Notes under the pieces: model-generated | Told to the model about the DNA's origin: nothing | The model's database searches: none | Seen by the model: the letters and a program-made list of their open reading frames with translations, nothing else | Origin: Hyphomicrobium sp. | Lineage (GTDB): Bacteria; Pseudomonadota; Alphaproteobacteria; Rhizobiales; Hyphomicrobiaceae | Assembly (NCBI GenBank): GCA_016793445.1 | Contig: JAEUME010000019.1 | Location: 1 to 64,000, forward strand | Direction of reading: 5' to 3' | DNA: 64,000 nucleotides | Part shown: positions 25,432 to 34,289 of the stretch, piece after piece | How positions within the stretch are numbered: position 1 is the first letter of the stretch | Layout: the number at the start of each line of letters is the position of its first letter | Position numbers and translations under genes: made by a program

Positions 25432-25956
25432 ATGTGGCTGCGCAATGTCCTGCCCGTTCAAATGACAAAAACAGCCAAGCGCACACTTCTTATATTTGTC
25501 GCTCTCGGACTGACGCTGTCTTTCCAGGCGCGGCACGCGACCGCCGGCGATCTGGTGGTCCGCTATGACCAGTCGCAGCTTCTGCGCCTGCCGCGCCCGG
25601 CAACCGAGGTCATAATCGGAAACCCCTCCATCGCTGACGTAGCCCTCCAGGGCGGCAACCTTCTGGTTGTCACCGGCAAGACCTTCGGAATCACAAATGT
25701 GATCGCGTTGGACGCCGACCGCAACGTCATTCAGGACCAGCGGGTCATTGTGGAACGCGACGAAAGCCGCGTGGTCAATCTTCACAAGGGCGGCTCGCGC
25801 TTCACCTTCTCCTGCACACCCAATTGCGAACCCAACCTGACGATCGGCGATGATGAGGCGTTCTTCGCCACCATCACCAAGCACAATGCAGATAAGACCC
25901 GCTTTTCCGAATCCTCGGCTGACGCTGCAGGCAGCGGCGGCGGAAACAGCCAGTAG
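25432..25956 (+). CDS. Pilus assembly protein with free-standing secretin N-domain
   Basis: A 174-residue exported protein. Following a signal sequence (LLIFVALGLTLSFQARHATAG) is a domain nearly coextensive with the CpaC N-domain: RYDQSQLLRLPRPATEVIIGNPSIADVALQGGNLLVVTGKTFGITNVIALD. A region with two cysteines (FSCTPNCEPNLTIGDDEAFF) and a Gly/Ser tail follow. It matches the T2SS-T3SS pilus N-terminal family found in many Tad loci. It may interact with the secretin or compete with its N-domain; the role is not established. The ATG at 25432 has an AAGGAG site. A bidirectional terminator follows at 26043. Confidence 0.88.
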   Translation: MWLRNVLPVQMTKTAKRTLLIFVALGLTLSFQARHATAGDLVVRYDQSQLLRLPRPATEVIIGNPSIADVALQGGNLLVVTGKTFGITNVIALDADRNVIQDQRVIVERDESRVVNLHKGGSRFTFSCTPNCEPNLTIGDDEAFFATITKHNADKTRFSESSADAAGSGGGNSQ

Positions 25957-26042
25957 CACATAGGGCGCCGGTCGCGGTGGCGCGGGTTACTGATTTCGGG
26001 ATCAGAACGGCGCTGCGAGCGACCGCATGCGAACACTAAAAG

Positions 26043-26103
26043 AAAAACAGGCGCGACATCGATAGGGGCACATCGGCGTCGCGCCTGTTTTTGCATGGCC
26101 CAC
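26043..26103. terminator. Terminator after the pilus N-domain gene
   Basis: AACAGGCGCGAC (26046-26057) pairs with GTCGCGCCTGTT (26088-26099), followed by Ts to 26102 and preceded by a run of As, so it could work in both directions. The remaining 285 bp before the TadE-like gene shows no clear gene. Confidence 0.7.
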
Positions 26104-26388
26104 GAGGACCACATGAACCGCATGCCATTCTCAATATGAAAAGCGGCTGCGATCCCGCCCGAGGCGGCAACGTCGGACGCAGCGGTGATGTTCGATAAAA
26201 TTGCCGCCACTGTCTAAACCGAACTGCGATCATCACTACCAGGTCGTTAAGGCGTCAACCCAAGTTGCGGCAAGCCTTTACGATTTGGAAACCACGCCTG
26301 CGGCTTGGCAAAGATCTATATGTTTCTTTAAATTCTGAGACACTATCCTGTGGTCTCGCAAAATGGCGATGGACCAAGGAATAGAGTA

Positions 26389-26970
26389 ATGCGTATGTCG
26401 AGTGGGCCGAAACTGTGCCGGTCGTGGGCACAGCAATCGGCCATACGGTTTCTCACCCGCCACAACGACGGCACGTCGGCGATCGAGTTCGCGATCGTAG
26501 CCGTTCCGTTTTTCATGTTCGTGTTCGGTCTGATGGGCGTCGCGAGCTACTTCTTCATCATGACCTCGATCGACAAGGGCATGGAGCAGAACTCCCGCCT
26601 TATCCGCACCGGTCAGGCACAGACCGCCGATATGACGGTCAACGAGTTCAAGCAAGCTGTTTGTAACAAGGCCGGCTCTTGGGTCAAATGCAACAAGCTC
26701 CAGATCTTCGTGCAGAAGTTCGCGGACTGGAACCAGGTTCAGCCTCAGCCGTGCCTCGCCAACAATGCCGCCGTCGTGAACACGGCGAACGGCAACGACA
26801 AGCTTGCCCAATACGCAGGTGAGGCCAACGACATCGTCCTCGTCACTGCCTGCTACAGATGGGAGTTCGCATCGAAGGTGCCCTTCTTCCAAATGGGGCA
26901 GATGAGCGATGGGTCGCTCATGATGCAGAGCACGACCGCCTTCCGTACCGAGCCCTACTCGGCAAATTGA
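26389..26970 (+). CDS. TadE-like pseudopilin
   Basis: A 193-residue protein with a short basic N terminus and the TadE signature TRHNDGTSAIEFAIVAVPFFMFVFGLMGVASYFF, a single hydrophobic helix with the conserved Glu-Phe. The C-terminal periplasmic part has three cysteines (AVCNKAGSWVKCNK and PQPCLANN) and an aromatic TACYRWEF segment. TadE/TadF pseudopilins are processed by the prepilin peptidase and are needed for Flp pili. The ATG at 26389 has AGGA upstream. It is in tandem with a second TadE-like gene 50 bp downstream. Confidence 0.85.
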   Translation: MRMSSGPKLCRSWAQQSAIRFLTRHNDGTSAIEFAIVAVPFFMFVFGLMGVASYFFIMTSIDKGMEQNSRLIRTGQAQTADMTVNEFKQAVCNKAGSWVKCNKLQIFVQKFADWNQVQPQPCLANNAAVVNTANGNDKLAQYAGEANDIVLVTACYRWEFASKVPFFQMGQMSDGSLMMQSTTAFRTEPYSAN

Positions 26971-27020
26971 GGTGCCGCAGCGGCAATCAGGCATAACATC
27001 AAGGCACCAGGATCTTTGAG

Positions 27021-27644
27021 ATGTTCACCGGATACAAATTCACTCTCATGCGCCCAATCGCCAGCTTCGCGCGGGATCGCAAAGGCGTTGCCGCCGTCGA
27101 GTTCGCTTATATCGCGCCGCTCCTCATTCTCGCTCTCTTCGGCACGATCGAGGTTTCCCGCGCCGTCCTGATGCACAAGAAGTTCCAGCGCGTCAGTGCC
27201 ATGATCGGTGACCTTGTCTCGCGCGAGCAGACCGTTGGCAGCGCGCCGGGCGGGGCGCTTCAGGCCATCAACGGCATGATGCTCTCGGCCGAGCAGGTGA
27301 TGTATCCCTTCTCCACCAATGGTCTGCGGGTCAAGGTCAACTCGCTGCGCGCCAAGAGCAACGATGCCACCCAGACGCGTTCCGAGTGGACCTACGATTC
27401 GAAACTCAACACTGCGGTATCCAGCTGTACCAACAAAGCCATGCCCGCAAGCGGCATGATCAACGCTGGGAACACGGCGATTGTGGTGGAATCGACCTAC
27501 GTCTATGCGCCGCTTCTGAAGGACCTCGTCCCCGGCTTCAAAAGCACGCTGACCTGGAATGACACGATCACCCATAGCCCCAGAAAGGCAAGTTGCGTCG
27601 GGTTCGACGGCAAGAACTGCGGCGAACTCTGTCCTGGCTGGTGA
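27021..27644 (+). CDS. TadE/TadF-like pseudopilin
   Basis: A 207-residue protein with N-terminal motif FARDRKGVAAVEFAYIAPLLILALFGTIEVSRAVLMHKKFQRVSAMIGDLVSRE, the TadE-type helix with conserved Glu-Phe and a following amphipathic stretch. The C terminus has cysteines in SSCTNKAMPASG, KASCVGFDGKNCGELCPGW, suggesting disulfides. It is the second pseudopilin of the divergent tad group. The ATG at 27021 has an AGGA site 10 nt upstream. A strong terminator follows. Confidence 0.87.
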   Translation: MFTGYKFTLMRPIASFARDRKGVAAVEFAYIAPLLILALFGTIEVSRAVLMHKKFQRVSAMIGDLVSREQTVGSAPGGALQAINGMMLSAEQVMYPFSTNGLRVKVNSLRAKSNDATQTRSEWTYDSKLNTAVSSCTNKAMPASGMINAGNTAIVVESTYVYAPLLKDLVPGFKSTLTWNDTITHSPRKASCVGFDGKNCGELCPGW

Positions 27645-27666
27645 TTTTCTCTTGCCGACGGCTCCA

Positions 27667-27705
27667 GTGCCGCCCGCCGGCCATGGCGGGCGGCACTATT
27701 TTTTG
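27667..27705 (+). terminator. Terminator of the pseudopilin genes
   Basis: GTGCCGCCCGCC (27667-27678) pairs perfectly with GGCGGGCGGCAC (27685-27696) across a 6-nt loop, followed by a run of six Ts. It lies 23 bp past the stop codon. The remaining approximately 250 bp to the TetR gene is A+T-rich and probably holds its promoter. Confidence 0.92.
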
Positions 27706-27953
27706 AGCCAGCCGCACCTCCGGCGTGGCATATTAGGATCTGATTTCAAACGGGTCCGTGTACCCCTTCAAGATTATTCTATCAGCACCCGGCATATCGG
27801 AGAATATTTTTTCTAATCATCGACTAAGCAATTATTCTATATGCGGAATTTTCCGACATCTGCTATCTGCCCCCACAGCAATCGATCCGGTCCAATCGAC
27901 CCGGATAGGCAAGAAGACCATAGGGAAGCTGGGCGCGGGGAGACTGGTCAACC

Positions 27954-28556
27954 ATGGGAAGACGCTCATCACATTCGCCCGGTGAATTAAGGCACTTAAT
28001 TCTGCAGTCGGCGCGGCAAATCGTCGAAAACGCGGGACTAAAGGCGCTCTCGGCGCGAGCGATCGCGAAAGACGTCGGCTACTCGCCAGGCACGCTTTAC
28101 AATGTGTTCAGTAACTTGGACGAACTGCTCCTTACCATCCAGGGCGCTTTGCTTGAAGAGGCGGTGGCGGAACTCGAAGCCATACCTCCGGGGCCTGATA
28201 GCAAGGCCGACGTGCGCGCACTTTCGGATGCCTACATAAGCTTTGCGCTGCGCAACCGCGAGCTGTGGAACCTTTTGCAGCAGCACACTCCGAAGCCCGG
28301 AAAAATTTCCGTCCAGCTTGTCGACGAGAATTTCAAACTGATCATTGCTCTGCTGGCCGGCGCCATCAAGCCCCTGGTGAAAGAGGCGCGAGAGGCGGAG
28401 ATCCAGCAGATAGCCCATTCGGTCTGGGCGAGTATTCATGGTATTTCCGCCATCGCGGTAGCTGGCAAGATCAGCACCATGCCAATCGAGACTGCCCGAC
28501 CATGCGTCGCGACTGTCATCGACTGCTTCTTGTGCAAACTGTCCCAGGCAAGCTAG
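27954..28556 (+). CDS. TetR-family transcriptional regulator
   Basis: A 200-residue one-component regulator. The N-terminal helix-turn-helix is clear: LILQSARQIVENAGLKALSARAIAKDVGYSPGTLYNVFSNLDELLL. The ligand domain contains SFALRNRELWNLLQQHTP, similar to TetR C-terminal families with a WHG-like motif. The ligand and targets are unknown. It converges with the YdjM-like gene at 28563, leaving only 6 bp between stop codons, so it does not obviously control that gene through a shared promoter. Confidence 0.88.
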   Translation: MGRRSSHSPGELRHLILQSARQIVENAGLKALSARAIAKDVGYSPGTLYNVFSNLDELLLTIQGALLEEAVAELEAIPPGPDSKADVRALSDAYISFALRNRELWNLLQQHTPKPGKISVQLVDENFKLIIALLAGAIKPLVKEAREAEIQQIAHSVWASIHGISAIAVAGKISTMPIETARPCVATVIDCFLCKLSQAS

Positions 28557-28562
28557 CCAACT

Positions 28563-29396
28563 TCACTCGCGGGGCTTGGCGGTATCCGCGGGCGTTGGCG
28601 AAGGCGTGCGGCTGACGGACCCCGTCGTGAGGCCCTGGTCCGCCTCGGGCTCCGTCTGGCGCCCCGCCAACTGCTTGACGTCGAGCACACCGAACCACTT
28701 TCCTGCAGGTAACATTCGGCTCTGCAGCTCGCTCCAAAGGCTCCTGGAGTTCAGCCCTTTGACGAAAGTGTCTGTTGGCGGCGCGACCATGACCCCCAGT
28801 CCCAACGCGGCTGCCATGGCCGCGGAGGCGGTGTAGTTGCGCGAATCTAGCAACTTTAAAGCGGTTCCGAAGGAGGCCTTGATCCGCGTGTCCATAACGT
28901 CGACGGAATACATCTCATCGAGCACGAGATGTGTGATGTAGCCTATGAACATGAAGCCGCCGGCCAGCCAAGCCACGCCCTCATGCCGGCCCAGAATGCG
29001 ATAGAACACGACGGCCGTCGCGACGGCGCAGAAAGCGCCCGCCAGAAGCGAATGCCAGATCCCGCGGTGAACCGACAAACGGTGGAAGACCGTGTGCAGG
29101 CCATAACGCACGAGGAGGAGTGTGCCAAGCCAGGCAATCCACATTTCCGCGACGGACAGCTTGATTGCCGTATTGAAGAGCACCGCAAAGGAGAAAAATA
29201 CCGCCAGCCCGGCGAACATGAGGCGGCTTGGACGGGAATCCTTCAAATCGATGTCTGGCAGCACCGACCCCAGCACTCCCGCCATGGTCACCGCAACCAG
29301 ATTCTCTGGAGCCACGACGTCAGCCGCCAGCGTGAGAGTTGCAAGCGCCCCCGCGACAACGGTTCCCGCACCAATGTGCGTTGAAAAGTTCGCCAT
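28563..29396 (-). CDS. YdjM-like membrane-bound metal-dependent hydrolase
   Basis: A 277-residue inner-membrane protein of the LexA-binding/YdjM family. Conserved polar motifs between helices are THIGAG near the N terminus, LPDIDLKDSRPSR, HRLSVHRGIWHSLLAGAF and YITHLVLDEMYSVD, which together provide His/Asp metal ligands. E. coli YdjM is SOS-induced; the reaction catalysed is not known. The C terminus is a Thr/Pro-rich tail. It is separated by about 260 bp from the divergent CDF transporter gene. Confidence 0.85.
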   Translation of the reverse strand: MANFSTHIGAGTVVAGALATLTLAADVVAPENLVAVTMAGVLGSVLPDIDLKDSRPSRLMFAGLAVFFSFAVLFNTAIKLSVAEMWIAWLGTLLLVRYGLHTVFHRLSVHRGIWHSLLAGAFCAVATAVVFYRILGRHEGVAWLAGGFMFIGYITHLVLDEMYSVDVMDTRIKASFGTALKLLDSRNYTASAAMAAALGLGVMVAPPTDTFVKGLNSRSLWSELQSRMLPAGKWFGVLDVKQLAGRQTEPEADQGLTTGSVSRTPSPTPADTAKPRE

Positions 29397-29659
29397 GAGC
29401 GCCTCCCTGGATGCGGGCGCGCCTCACACGCACGGCTTGGCGCTGCCACGGCAGTAGAACCTGACCATCAGATTCGCCCCCCTGGCGCGAGGTCAGCGGG
29501 CCGACCCAGGTGTGGATAAGGAAGAAACGGCGCGTTCCCCTGTGCGCACCTGCTGCCCCTTCGGCCCCTGCGTCACGAATGACCGATATCTCTGTTGCGA
29601 CTAGAGCTTTTTCGCCCGATGTGGCACATGGCGTCGATAACCCGACTTCAAGAGACGCA

Positions 29660-30577
29660 ATGACCGCCGAACCGAAAGCCGACTCGCATCGTGCGACGAC
29701 GATAGCGGCCGCCAGCATCGCGATCGCGGCGGCCGTCATGGCGATCAAGTACGTCGCTTATCTGGTGACGGGCTCGGTCGCTCTTTATTCAGATGCCCTT
29801 GAGAGCATCGTCAATGTGATGACGGCCGTGGTCGCCCTGATCGCGCTCTACATCGGCTCCCGCCCCCCCGACAAGAACCACCCCTTCGGCCACCACAAGG
29901 CGGAGTTCTTCGCCGCGATCTTCGAAGGGGCGATGATTATCGTCGCGGCAGTCGTGATCCTCTTGAAGGCCATCAACGCATTGCGCACAGGCGTGACGAT
30001 CGAACAGCCCGGATTAGGTCTGGCGATCAACGCAGCCGCGTCCACGATCAACGCAGGTTGGGCATGGCTTTTGATCGACCGCGGCCGCAAGTGGCGGTCA
30101 CCTGCCCTTGTCGCCGACGGCCGGCATCTCATAACGGATGTGGTTACATCCGTCGGTGTCGTCGTCGGCTTGGCGCTGGCTACATTCACCGGATGGCTCA
30201 TCCTCGATCCGCTGCTGGCGGCCGCCGTTGCCGTCAACATTCTTTGGACCGGCTACCGTCTTGCTTTGGAGTCCATGTCCAGCCTTATGGACGAGGCGGC
30301 CAGTCCGGAGATCGAGCGCCGCATTCGCGCAGCCATCGAAGCCAACGGCAATGGCGCGTTGCAGGCTCACGACATCCGCACGAGACAGGCAGGCCGCGCC
30401 CTGTTCATCGAGTTTCACCTCGTCGTACCTGGCACCATGTCTGTCTACGATGCGCATGTGATCTGCGATCGCCTGGAAGATGCGCTGGAAGAGGAGATCG
30501 AAGGGTCACAGGTCGTTATTCATGTTGAACCCGACAACAAGGCAAAAATCGTCTCCGGCGGAGTCGTGCCTCTCTAG
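29660..30577 (+). CDS. Cation diffusion facilitator family transporter
   Basis: A 305-residue metal/proton antiporter. Six helices are visible, with metal-site segments GSVALYSDALESIVNV in helix 2 and LVADGRHLITDVVTSVGV (HxxxD) in helix 5, and the conserved HPFGHHKAEFF between helices 2 and 3. The cytoplasmic domain (about 210-300) shows HDIRTRQAGRALFIEFHLVVPGTMSVYDAHVICDRLEDALEEEI. In helix 2 the usual second aspartate is replaced, typical of a subgroup whose metal is uncertain. The start could also be the ATG at 29579; 29660 gives the normal family length. Confidence 0.9.
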   Translation: MTAEPKADSHRATTIAAASIAIAAAVMAIKYVAYLVTGSVALYSDALESIVNVMTAVVALIALYIGSRPPDKNHPFGHHKAEFFAAIFEGAMIIVAAVVILLKAINALRTGVTIEQPGLGLAINAAASTINAGWAWLLIDRGRKWRSPALVADGRHLITDVVTSVGVVVGLALATFTGWLILDPLLAAAVAVNILWTGYRLALESMSSLMDEAASPEIERRIRAAIEANGNGALQAHDIRTRQAGRALFIEFHLVVPGTMSVYDAHVICDRLEDALEEEIEGSQVVIHVEPDNKAKIVSGGVVPL

Positions 30578-30716
30578 CTCAACCTCTTGCTCTGTGTATG
30601 GCGGTACCCGCCTGGGAACGGCGCGAAGACGATCCTCAAAGCAAACAAGCGGACCACGGCGATGCGGCCTGCCTGTCGCTGTCCGTGCCTTCCCTGATCA
30701 AATCGAAGCCAAAGGA

Positions 30717-31958
30717 TCAGCGCGCCCGCAGCACGGCCAACAGGTCGGGCGTCGGATAGCTGTCGGCAGGCAAGTTGTATTTGATCTGCATGGCCTTGAC
30801 GGCCTTACGTGTGCCCGCGCCGATCTTGCCGTCAGCCTCGCCGACGTCGAACCCGTGCGTGGTCAACAGGTGCTGCAGTTCCTTGATCTCCTCGTATTCG
30901 AGAGAAGCGATCGGCTGCCCGTTGCCCTTGGTTAGCATCGGAGCGCCAGCCATGCGCATGGCCAGATGCGCCGCAGTTGTCGCGTAGGTCAGCGACTGGT
31001 TCCACTGCAGATAGACGCGGAAGTTCTGATAGGCGAGAAACGCGGGGCCGTTGCGGCCCATGGGCAGCATCAAGGAGGCAGGCAAGCCATCGGCCGGCAG
31101 CGCGCCAGACACGCTTTTCACGCCCCACTGAGCCCATTGGGAGCGTGGATGCATGATTTCCAGATCAGCTTGATCCCAGGGAAGGTCCTTGGTTAGACGC
31201 ACCTCCTCCAGCCATGGCTCGCCGCGGCGCCATCCCATCTGATTTATAAAGTGCGCCGTGGACCCGATGATATCGGGAATGTCCCTGATGAGATCGCGCC
31301 GGCCGTCGTTGTCGAAATCGACCGCAAAGTTGAGGTAATGCTGGGGAAGAAACTGCGTTTGCCCCAGTTCTCCTGCCCACGATCCGATCATCTCATCGGC
31401 ACGCAAATAGCCGCGCTCAATGATTTTCATCGCGGCCTTCAGCTCTTCGCGGAAGAGTTCGCCGCGCCGGCAATCCCACGCCAGAGTCAACAGCGAGCGC
31501 ATGACCGGAAGGTTGCCCATACCCGCGCCGAAGTCGCTCTCGAGCGCCCAAAAGCCCGTGATCACCGGACCGGGCACGCCATACTCCTTCTCGGCACGCG
31601 CAAACAGCGGCGCGTACTTGCTGAGATACGTGCGCCCCACCTTCTCGCGGCTCGAGGTGGCGAGCCTGCCGTAGAACTGAATGAAGGATTGGGAGAAGAA
31701 GCCTTGCTTGCGGTCACGGGATATTACGCCCATGTCCGGCGTCATGCCGCCGATCGTCGCTTCGATCGTGCGAGGTTTGACTCCATCCGCGATTGCTTCT
31801 TTCTTGAAGGCTGCGAACCATTGATCGAAGGGAATGGTGTTCTTGCAATTGCGCGGCTTGGGGTCGGGCGGGGGAGCGACATTCGCTAAAGCGGCGCTCG
31901 GTACGCCAAGCAGAATTAAGGCCGCCGCGGCAAACCGCGAAGTCAATCGTATACCCAT
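30717..31958 (-). CDS. MltB-type lytic murein transglycosylase
   Basis: A 413-residue periplasmic enzyme cleaving the MurNAc-GlcNAc bond with 1,6-anhydro product. It has a signal peptide (AAALILLGVPSAALANV), then an SLT_2 domain with catalytic Glu in ITGFWALESDFGAGMG and the supporting GELGQTQFLPQHYLNFAVDFDNDGRRDL. A C-terminal peptidoglycan-binding domain (LLTTHGFDVGEADGKIGAGTRKAVKAMQIKYNLPADSYP) is present. Domain order and length are typical of the alphaproteobacterial MltB group. It appears monocistronic. Confidence 0.93.
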   Translation of the reverse strand: MGIRLTSRFAAAALILLGVPSAALANVAPPPDPKPRNCKNTIPFDQWFAAFKKEAIADGVKPRTIEATIGGMTPDMGVISRDRKQGFFSQSFIQFYGRLATSSREKVGRTYLSKYAPLFARAEKEYGVPGPVITGFWALESDFGAGMGNLPVMRSLLTLAWDCRRGELFREELKAAMKIIERGYLRADEMIGSWAGELGQTQFLPQHYLNFAVDFDNDGRRDLIRDIPDIIGSTAHFINQMGWRRGEPWLEEVRLTKDLPWDQADLEIMHPRSQWAQWGVKSVSGALPADGLPASLMLPMGRNGPAFLAYQNFRVYLQWNQSLTYATTAAHLAMRMAGAPMLTKGNGQPIASLEYEEIKELQHLLTTHGFDVGEADGKIGAGTRKAVKAMQIKYNLPADSYPTPDLLAVLRAR

Positions 31959-32103
31959 AAAATTGCCTATCCCTCGTGACAGAATGCCGGCAGTTTGCCG
32001 TTTGGCGTCAAAGCGTCAAGGGAAAGTGGCGCCAGTGAGGCCATCTGTTTGTGCATGGATCACCCGGCCGCGTGCCGGCAGGAATTTTCTTTTCCGTGCC
32101 GGA

Positions 32104-33066
32104 TCATGCGCTGCCAATCAGGATTCCGACGGCAAAGACGATCAGACCGCCCAGAACCACCTCCGATGCGGCGCGCATGAATTTGGTGTCCATATAGCGC
32201 GCCCGGATCCACGCGATCAGCCACAACTCGACCAGCACGACGAGCGCGGCGATAGCGGTGGCGGTCCAGAATTCGGGGATCAGATAAGGCAACGTGTGGC
32301 CAAGCCCACCCAGCGCCGTCATCACCCCTGTGATGGCGCCGCGAACCCAAGGATGTCCGCGGCCCGATATCATGCCGTCATCGGCCATGGCCTCTGCAAT
32401 GCCCATGGAGATACCCGCACCCACCGAGGCGGCCATGCCGACGAGAAACGTCTGCCAGGTATTCTGTGTGGCGAAGGCGGCTGCAAAGATCGGAGCCAAC
32501 GTCGAGACGGAGCCATCGATAAGGCCCGTCAATCCAGGCTGCACATACTGGAGCACGAAGGCGCGGCGCTCGGCATGGGCTTCGCTCTGCTTCACGTCGT
32601 CCGTGATCTCGTCTTCGTTCAACTGATGAGCCATGCGGACGTGCCGGTCTTCGATCACGGCCAAGTCGCCCAGCAGTTTGCGGATGGCTGCATCGCTCGT
32701 GCGCTCAAGCGACGAGCGATAGAAATTGCGCGTTTCGCGCTCGATATCCTCGGCCTGTGCCCTGACTTTTTCGAGCCCCAGCGGCCGCACCATCCAGATC
32801 GGCTCATGACGAACGAACCCCGCCACGTCTTGACGGCGAATGAGCGGAATGTGGTCTCCGAACTTCTGCTGAAAGAGCGCAATCAGCCAGCGGCGGTGCT
32901 CGTTTTCTTCCTTGCCCATTTCGGTGAAGATGCGGGCGGATGCCGGATAGCTCTCCTTCAACCCCTCCGCATATTCCGTGTAGATACGCCCATGCTCCTC
33001 CTCCAGCGAGATCGCCAGGGCCAGGATTTCGCGCTCGTCGAGCTCGGAAAAACGGCGCATTCTCAA
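32104..33066 (-). CDS. mbfA: MbfA: ferritin-like domain fused to a VIT1/CCC1 iron transporter
   Basis: A 320-residue membrane-bound ferritin that exports iron. The N-terminal erythrin-like domain (1-160) has four helices with di-iron ligands in ISLEEEHGRIYTEY, MGKEENEHRRWL, QAEDIERETRNF and AVIEDRHVRMAH. The C-terminal VIT1 domain begins with FVLQYVQPGLTGLIDGSVSTLAPIFAAAFAT and has about five helices. In Bradyrhizobium and Agrobacterium MbfA confers iron and peroxide resistance and is repressed by Irr. A perfect Irr-type palindrome lies 10 bp upstream of the start here. Confidence 0.93.
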   Translation of the reverse strand: MRMRRFSELDEREILALAISLEEEHGRIYTEYAEGLKESYPASARIFTEMGKEENEHRRWLIALFQQKFGDHIPLIRRQDVAGFVRHEPIWMVRPLGLEKVRAQAEDIERETRNFYRSSLERTSDAAIRKLLGDLAVIEDRHVRMAHQLNEDEITDDVKQSEAHAERRAFVLQYVQPGLTGLIDGSVSTLAPIFAAAFATQNTWQTFLVGMAASVGAGISMGIAEAMADDGMISGRGHPWVRGAITGVMTALGGLGHTLPYLIPEFWTATAIAALVVLVELWLIAWIRARYMDTKFMRAASEVVLGGLIVFAVGILIGSA

Positions 33067-33075
33067 TCTCCATAG

Positions 33076-33092
33076 TTTAGAACTATTCTAAA
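33076..33092 (-). promoter_or_regulatory. ICE-type Irr operator of mbfA
   Basis: TTTAGAA-CTA-TTCTAAA is a perfect 7-3-7 inverted repeat ending 10 bp before the mbfA ATG. Iron control elements bound by the haem-responsive regulator Irr in Rhizobiales share the TTTAGAA/TTCTAAA core, and mbfA is a known Irr target. A site this close to the ribosome-binding site would block transcription, consistent with repression when iron is low. Confidence 0.8.
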
Positions 33093-33269
33093 ATATAGAT
33101 TTTGTATCGCCATATCAAGCTATCGGCGGTTCTGACAGTTCGTCGCAGACGCCTGACTGATGACCCTCATCAGGAAATCAGAAGGCGTGGTTAAGCCCGT
33201 TTTCACTTGGCGAGCCTAGCGTGGTTGCTGTTTCACCCGGACGGCCGGGCCACGTTAGGGACCACGCCC

Positions 33270-34289
33270 ATGCTCGATTGGATTAGCGACGCCTGCAGCC
33301 GTCTGATGGTTGGCGCTCTGATGCCCGCCTACGACTTCCTGGCCGACCCCACCTCGCGGTACTTCTGGCTCTACTGCGCCAGTGGACTGGTCATCGCCGC
33401 CTTCGTCTACGCCCGCCACAAAGAGTACGGCGGCTTCGGCACAACGTTGCTCAATCGGGAGACATGGGCCTCCAAGAGCGCCATCAACGACTACATCATT
33501 CTCGTCATCACGCCTGTCATGCGCCTCACGATCCTGTCGTGGGCAACGATCAACTGGACCCAAGTGAAAGACTTCGTCGTCTCCACGCTGACCGCGCTTG
33601 GCGTCTCAGGCACGGTCAACGATGGCACCGCCATCGGACTTGGAGCCGCCTTGACGCTGGCGCTGTTCGTCGTTGACGACTTCTTGCGCTGGTACGTCCA
33701 CTTTCTCTTCCACCGCATCCCGGAGCTTTGGGAGTTCCACAAGGTGCATCACTCCGCCGAGGTTTTGAACTTCGCAACCGCGGAGCGCCATCATCCCGTC
33801 GAGGTGCTGATCACGGCCGCAGTTCTAACCACCGCCTATGGCGTTATCAACGGCATCTTCATCGCGCTATTCGGCGAGCACGTTACTGTGACGACGGTTG
33901 CGGGCGCCAACATCTTCCTGTTTGTGTTCAATCTGGCCGGCGGCGCCCTGCGCCATTCGCCGTTCTGGATCACCTTCGGCCCGCGCGTCGAGAGGTGGAT
34001 CATCTCCCCGGCGATGCACCAGATCCATCACTCCGACAAGGTGGAGCACTTTGACCGCAACATGGGTGGATCGCTTGCCGTATGGGATCGCATGTTCGGC
34101 ACCTTGCACATCCCGCGAGGACGCGAGATCGAAGGCTTCGGTCTCGGCGAGGAGACTCGCGACTTCCGATCCATGGAGGTGATCCTGATACGCCCCTTCC
34201 AGGCTTGCGCGCAGCTGCTGAGGAAGCGATTCAGGCAGCAAACGAAAGACGCGTCCAAAACGCCCGGGCCCGTTGCCGCGGAGTTCTGA
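33270..34289 (+). CDS. Sterol desaturase/fatty acid hydroxylase family membrane protein
   Basis: A 339-residue di-iron membrane enzyme that would use oxygen to hydroxylate or desaturate a lipid or hopanoid-like substrate. The three His boxes are present: WYVHFLFHR, HKVHHSAEVLNFATAERHHP, and MHQIHHSDKVEHFDRNMGG. Four or five helices surround them (for example FWLYCASGLVIAAFVYA and EVLITAAVLTTAYGVINGIFIALFG). The ATG at 33270 has a TAGGGA site and matches the family start. The substrate is not predictable. Divergent from mbfA, so an iron enzyme and an iron exporter share one intergenic region. Confidence 0.9.
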   Translation: MLDWISDACSRLMVGALMPAYDFLADPTSRYFWLYCASGLVIAAFVYARHKEYGGFGTTLLNRETWASKSAINDYIILVITPVMRLTILSWATINWTQVKDFVVSTLTALGVSGTVNDGTAIGLGAALTLALFVVDDFLRWYVHFLFHRIPELWEFHKVHHSAEVLNFATAERHHPVEVLITAAVLTTAYGVINGIFIALFGEHVTVTTVAGANIFLFVFNLAGGALRHSPFWITFGPRVERWIISPAMHQIHHSDKVEHFDRNMGGSLAVWDRMFGTLHIPRGREIEGFGLGEETRDFRSMEVILIRPFQACAQLLRKRFRQQTKDASKTPGPVAAEF

